A DNA stretch of 64,000 bases from Butyricimonas sp. Marseille-P3923 (lineage in GTDB: Bacteria > Bacteroidota > Bacteroidia > Bacteroidales > Marinifilaceae), in the NCBI RefSeq assembly GCF_900184685.1, contig NZ_FXXL01000007.1, forward strand, positions 62,001-126,000. Direction: 5' to 3'. The position numbers were made by a program, and so were the translations under genes. Of the stretch, positions 60,127 to 64,000 are shown piece after piece. The notes under the pieces were generated by a model that was given only the letters and a program-made list of their open reading frames with translations, searched no databases and had not been told where the DNA came from. Position 1 is the stretch's first letter; every line of letters begins with the position of its first letter.

Positions 60127-61326
60127 TCAATTCTCGGGTTTGCGGCATCGAATGACGACCGCCTTTTCATTATTCAATGTCGTGGCTAGTAGGAAAATAT
60201 CTCCACCTTCTTTCATCTTGCTTCGGGAACGGATTTCGTTTGCCGATATTTTGAAATTCCGGGTAGTGATGTTTGCTTTCGGGATTGTTTTGGCTATCTG
60301 TTTCAGCCATTTGCTGGAGAAGTCGAAGACCTCTTCCACTTGAAATATTCTACCGGGGAAATTACCGATTAACGTATCCCCGGTATATAAATGGCTGTGC
60401 CGATGTAATTTCTTTAGCCCGTAACGATTTGCCGGAATCTTGAACGCACCGCTTTTTAATATGGAACTATTGGGTTCATAAAGGTATTGCCCCACCGTAT
60501 CCGTCATGTCTGGTTGCGCTTCTCTCTCGTCTTCCGGCGTGAAAGTGAATCTCTGCACGATTCGTGAAGCGGGAAAGTTGACGGCGTGTATCGTTAACGC
60601 GTGTTGCCCCGGCGTCGTGTCCAGTACAAACAAAAGCTCCTTGCACTCGTTTTTCACCGACAACACGTGTACCTCGGTCGTTTCCGGCAGGAGGCGCAGG
60701 ACAGCCGTGATATCGGCCATGGGAGATATTTTCACGATCAAGCGGCTACCGCGGGAGAGTATGTTCTCTTTTATTTCCAGTACGTTAGGTTCGTAATCGG
60801 CAAGAGCAAAGATACGCTTGTTATCATGAGTCCGGCGGGAGGGGTCTATGTAATACGTGTCCGCCGCGAGAGTCCCCGCTACTTGTGTGCCATTCCCGTG
60901 TATTACTTCTATGTTATTCGCTCCCAGTATGCTGAAATTATAACGTGCAGCTTCACAATACGAGGGATTCTGTTCCACGTAGATTACTCTACCCGTCGAA
61001 CGGGAAAAGAAATAAGAATCGACACCCATTCCCCCCGTGAGGTCACAGAGCGTGTTGCCCGATATCAAGCATGCCTTGTAGCCGGCAGTAAGTTCCGACG
61101 AACATTGTTCCGTTGCTAATGCCGAGGGGTAAAATATACCGGGATGAGCGAACCACGAGGGAAGCTTGTCTTTGATTCTTGCGCGGGCATGGATTTGTTC
61201 GACAGCTATATCCACCCGATTATCCGGGTAGTTCTTTCTTTGAAATTGCAATCGAGCGGGCTCATCATCGAGATGTTCCCTGACAAAGTCAAGTATTTCG
61301 GAAGACAATAGCATCGTGTCGGACAT
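60127..61326 (-). CDS. Class I SAM-dependent methyltransferase with THUMP-like domain
   Basis: This 399-aa cytoplasmic protein has a Rossmann methyltransferase core with motif I DLTGGMGVDSYFFS (~95-108), IYVEQNPSYCEAARYNF and the catalytic-type YIDPSRRTHDNK (~159-170). It also has the C-terminal THUMP-like domain (~325-395: KANITTRNFKISANEIRSRSKMKEGG). This arrangement is found in a widespread uncharacterised Bacteroidetes family thought to modify RNA; the DPSRR motif differs from the DPPY of N6-adenine methyltransferases. The start MSDTMLLSSEIL could instead be the second Met. No operon partner is clear. Confidence 0.88.
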   Translation of the reverse strand: MSDTMLLSSEILDFVREHLDDEPARLQFQRKNYPDNRVDIAVEQIHARARIKDKLPSWFAHPGIFYPSALATEQCSSELTAGYKACLISGNTLCDLTGGMGVDSYFFSRSTGRVIYVEQNPSYCEAARYNFSILGANNIEVIHGNGTQVAGTLAADTYYIDPSRRTHDNKRIFALADYEPNVLEIKENILSRGSRLIVKISPMADITAVLRLLPETTEVHVLSVKNECKELLFVLDTTPGQHALTIHAVNFPASRIVQRFTFTPEDEREAQPDMTDTVGQYLYEPNSSILKSGAFKIPANRYGLKKLHRHSHLYTGDTLIGNFPGRIFQVEEVFDFSSKWLKQIAKTIPKANITTRNFKISANEIRSRSKMKEGGDIFLLATTLNNEKAVVIRCRKPEN

Positions 61327-61355
61327 TGTTTTTTACTCGTGCAAAAATAGGGAAA

Positions 61356-64000
61356 TTAATCCGGTAAAAACAACGCTTGTTCATCAATTTCTTTGGATTC
61401 CACTGTCGGATTATAGGGTAAGCTGAACCAGAAACGTGATCCCTTGCCCACGGTTGATTCCACCCCGATTTCTCCGCCCAACTTCTCGATAATGCTTTTG
61501 CAGATAGGCAGCCCCAACCCCGTGCCTCGTATAAACGAGTTGAGTTTCACGAAACGTTCGAACACGTGCCCGATATTTTCTTCCGGGATGCCGATTCCCG
61601 TGTCCTGCACGTGGAATTCGATGCGTTCGCCCGTGACATGATATCCGAGGCGGATGCTTCCCTTTTCCGTGAATTTGAGTGCGTTATTGATAAAGTTGGA
61701 TAAGATTTGAGCGATCCGGTTTCTGTCACTATAAATAAAACATCGGGGAATATGCTCCTCAAACGAGAGTGTCACGTCCTCTGTCGTTAATTTCATCGTG
61801 TGCAGGCAAACGACTTCCTTGCACAGGTTATTGACATCAAAAACAGCGAGAGAAATATCAAATGTCCCGGCTTCGATCTTCGAGAGATCCAATATATCGG
61901 AAATCAATTGCAGGAGCAGTTCGTTATTTTTCTGGATAACGGAAAGATATTGTTCCCGTTCTTCTATACTTTCCGTTTCAGCGACGAGAGCCGAGAACCC
62001 CACGATGGCATTCAACGGGGTACGTATTTCATGACTCATGTTAGCGAGAAATGCGGACTTCAATCGGTCGGATTCTTCCGCCCGTAACTTGGCTTTCAGA
62101 AGGTTCTGTTCCGTTTCTTTCGATTCGGTAATATCTATATTCAACCCGATCACTTCGATTATCTCGTTTTGCGGGTTGTATTCCTTGACTTTAAAACGGA
62201 TGCGTAACCAGCGCCATTCTTGCCCGACCCGCACTCTCACCTCGTCAGCAAATTCCCTGCTTTTCCCTTCCAGTACTTGTTGATGAAACCCCTGCAATTT
62301 CACGATATCCTCGGGGCACACGAACTCGTGGACATCCTCGATATCCTGAACATGACGGGGTTGCTGATTGAGGTTGTAAAACCAAACATCCGACCCGAAG
62401 AATGTCTTTTGTAACGGGTTCCACCTGCATATACCCACTTTGGAAAATTCAGCGATATTGTTGAATAAGGTTTCAAATTCTTCGATCTTCCGGTAGTTCT
62501 CGAACGCTTCCGTGTTGTCAATCACGATAAGCAAGTAATTCTCGACGTTGTGGTTCGTGTCATAAAGGCAGGTACCTTTCACGCTCAAGTGCTTGCTTCC
62601 CGTGTATTTCGTGCTGTAATATACCTTGTCGATCTTCGAGAATTTGTATATAAGCGGAAACATGATCTCTTTCCCTTGTCGTAGTTCTTCCAGTTTATCT
62701 GCCGGAAGATTGGGGTTTTTGAACAAGTTCACCCCGAGCACGTCTTCTTTCCGGTTGAAACCGAACATCTCGGACTCAATGTCGTTCAAGTCGAGCAGAT
62801 CGCCGTTCTTGTCATATATTTCGATACCCACGGGGATGTTTTTATATATATTGCGCAGGGCTTCCTCGCTGTGCCGGAGTGCTTTGATCGCTTTTTGTTG
62901 CTCCGTGATATCCGTGAATAAGGCCACAACCTCGTTTTCTCCCGGCGAATAAAGAGTCAGGCGGTATTGTAAACCTGTTTTTTCCATGAATCGGGTGCTT
63001 TCCGTTGCTTGCTTTTGCAAAACGATATTATGCAGACGGAGCAAGCTCTCTGGATCTTCTATTCCGAAATCTTTGGCATTTTTACCGTCGAAATAATTCG
63101 GGGGTGTTCCCGATATTCTGTTGAAAGCGGGATTGGAGTCAAGGTATTTAAAATCGCACGGTTGTCCGTTCTCGTCATAAATCAGTTGCAAATGGAGATA
63201 ACCGATAGGTATGTGATCGTACAGTTTTTGTAAATATTGTTGTTGTTCCCGTGCTTCTCTCTCCGAGGTACGTAATTCTATACAAATATTAATGATATTC
63301 GATATGGCGAAAAACCATTCTTTATCGATGTGAGTCCACAGGCGGGGACGATTGACGATGTCGATGCCCATGTATCCCCATATCCCGTCGCTGGAGGCGA
63401 GGGGAATGACCAACAGGGAGGCAATATTCTGACGTGCCAGTACTTGTCTGTCCGTTTCCGCCTCGGGGGGCAACTCGTCGAGATGATTGATGATAATCGG
63501 GATATTATTGAGTATCTGTTTGCTCCACCACCCGATATGATTGGAATCCATGTCTTGCAATGTATCTATTTCCGGTTGAACGCCGGGTTTTGTCGCCTCG
63601 TATATACAACTTTGCGTGTCCTTTTTTTTATCGTACTTGAAAATATAGGTTCTATCCCCATCAAATTGTTTAAGAACCTCTTTCAACGTGTCGGTAATCA
63701 CTTGGTCGGAATCCGGGTTTTTAAGAAATTTGGATAAGGATTGTGACAGGGAATACTGGCGTAACATCAGTTCTTTCAACTGGTTCTCCTCTCTTGCTTT
63801 TGATATGAGAATATTCTCTTCTTCCTCCAGAATCTTGGAATAACCGATAGCCGTGATCGTTCCGTCCTCTTCAATGACTCTATTCCCGATTTTGGAATGT
63901 ATCCACATTTCCCCGAATCTTGTCATAATAGGGAATATTTCATCGTAGAAATTCTGGTTTCTCAAGTGCGGGAGGTTTGCGCTCACCCGTTGACGGTATT
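61356..64000 (-). CDS. Multi-PAS/GAF sensor histidine kinase, 5' end outside the window
   Basis: At least 876 aa are visible. The frame continues open to the window edge, and the residues before the first possible start (GTG 63986) look like the middle of a PAS domain, so the true N-terminus is outside. Domain order is a partial PAS, a GAF domain (~120-230: [40 protein letters not shown]) and three PAS domains (~250-350, ~375-480, ~505-625). A HisKA domain with [16 protein letters not shown] and a HATPase with [18 protein letters not shown] and [10 protein letters not shown] follow. No membrane segment is seen, so it is soluble. No response regulator is adjacent, so its output is unknown. Confidence 0.88.
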   Translation of the reverse strand, partial: YRQRVSANLPHLRNQNFYDEIFPIMTRFGEMWIHSKIGNRVIEEDGTITAIGYSKILEEEENILISKAREENQLKELMLRQYSLSQSLSKFLKNPDSDQVITDTLKEVLKQFDGDRTYIFKYDKKKDTQSCIYEATKPGVQPEIDTLQDMDSNHIGWWSKQILNNIPIIINHLDELPPEAETDRQVLARQNIASLLVIPLASSDGIWGYMGIDIVNRPRLWTHIDKEWFFAISNIINICIELRTSEREAREQQQYLQKLYDHIPIGYLHLQLIYDENGQPCDFKYLDSNPAFNRISGTPPNYFDGKNAKDFGIEDPESLLRLHNIVLQKQATESTRFMEKTGLQYRLTLYSPGENEVVALFTDITEQQKAIKALRHSEEALRNIYKNIPVGIEIYDKNGDLLDLNDIESEMFGFNRKEDVLGVNLFKNPNLPADKLEELRQGKEIMFPLIYKFSKIDKVYYSTKYTGSKHLSVKGTCLYDTNHNVENYLLIVIDNTEAFENYRKIEEFETLFNNIAEFSKVGICRWNPLQKTFFGSDVWFYNLNQQPRHVQDIEDVHEFVCPEDIVKLQGFHQQVLEGKSREFADEVRVRVGQEWRWLRIRFKVKEYNPQNEIIEVIGLNIDITESKETEQNLLKAKLRAEESDRLKSAFLANMSHEIRTPLNAIVGFSALVAETESIEEREQYLSVIQKNNELLLQLISDILDLSKIEAGTFDISLAVFDVNNLCKEVVCLHTMKLTTEDVTLSFEEHIPRCFIYSDRNRIAQILSNFINNALKFTEKGSIRLGYHVTGERIEFHVQDTGIGIPEENIGHVFERFVKLNSFIRGTGLGLPICKSIIEKLGGEIGVESTVGKGSRFWFSLPYNPTVESKEIDEQALFLPD

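Overview
The window is a contiguous 64 kb chromosomal segment from an anaerobic gut-type Bacteroidales bacterium. The evidence is threefold: SusC/SusD-type TonB systems with FecR/ECF sigma regulators, promoters of the Bacteroidetes type (TTTG, 19-21 nt, TAnnTTTG), and weak AT-rich ribosome binding regions. Protein style and base composition would suit Odoribacteraceae such as Butyricimonas or Odoribacter, but that family-level call is an impression, not a measurement.

Layout. 1-4.4 kb: hcp (hybrid cluster protein) diverging from a Crp/Fnr regulator across a perfect palindrome, an AI-2E family permease, a 65-aa small protein and a Tyr-Gly tRNA operon with its own promoter and terminator. 4.5-9.7 kb: a minus-strand operon encoding a LolA-like periplasmic protein, two FtsX-type permeases, a LolD-type ATPase and an outer-membrane barrel; the barrel gene is broken by a 47-bp tandem duplication. 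9.8-20.8 kb: an MFS transporter, a SagB-type oxidoreductase coupled to a 2-hydroxyacid dehydrogenase, tsaD, tamB and rocD. 21-31 kb: locus A, with FecR, SusC, SusD, a metallopeptidase-like lipoprotein that has lost its zinc ligands, and a large metzincin-type protease, followed by an ECF sigma factor. 31.9-34.3 kb: mntH and a Ca2+/Na+ antiporter. 34.5-36 kb: an IS3-family element. 36-45.7 kb: locus B, with sigma, FecR, SusC, a frameshifted SusD, an intact HExxH lipoprotein and a DUF4302 lipoprotein. 45.7-51.1 kb: a PPP-type phosphatase and two paralogous long-chain acyl-CoA synthetases flanking a DUF4251 protein. 51.3-59 kb: a pentapeptide-repeat protein and a glutamate-dependent acid-resistance island (gadB, glsA, gadC) with a PAS histidine kinase and an ion channel. 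58.8-64 kb: an MFS transporter, a THUMP-like methyltransferase and a 5'-truncated multi-PAS histidine kinase.

The genes suggest three working units: peptide or protein capture across the outer membrane (loci A and B, paralogous), a dedicated inner-to-outer membrane lipid or lipoprotein relay (4.5-9.7 kb), and acid resistance. In the last, GlsA makes glutamate plus ammonia, GadB decarboxylates glutamate consuming a proton, and GadC exchanges glutamate for GABA.

The most unusual non-genic content is a set of intergenic repeat families (TTGCC/GGCAA hairpins, CCTCT/AGAGG hairpins, a ~70-bp three-hairpin core inside AT-rich repeats, and TTTTCAA and TTTTAGA tandem words). They recur throughout the window and in two places supply the last codons or stop codon of a gene. 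Three genes carry apparent frame lesions (barrel protein, tamB 5' end, locus B susD); the two single-base ones lie in or next to homopolymers and may be sequencing errors.
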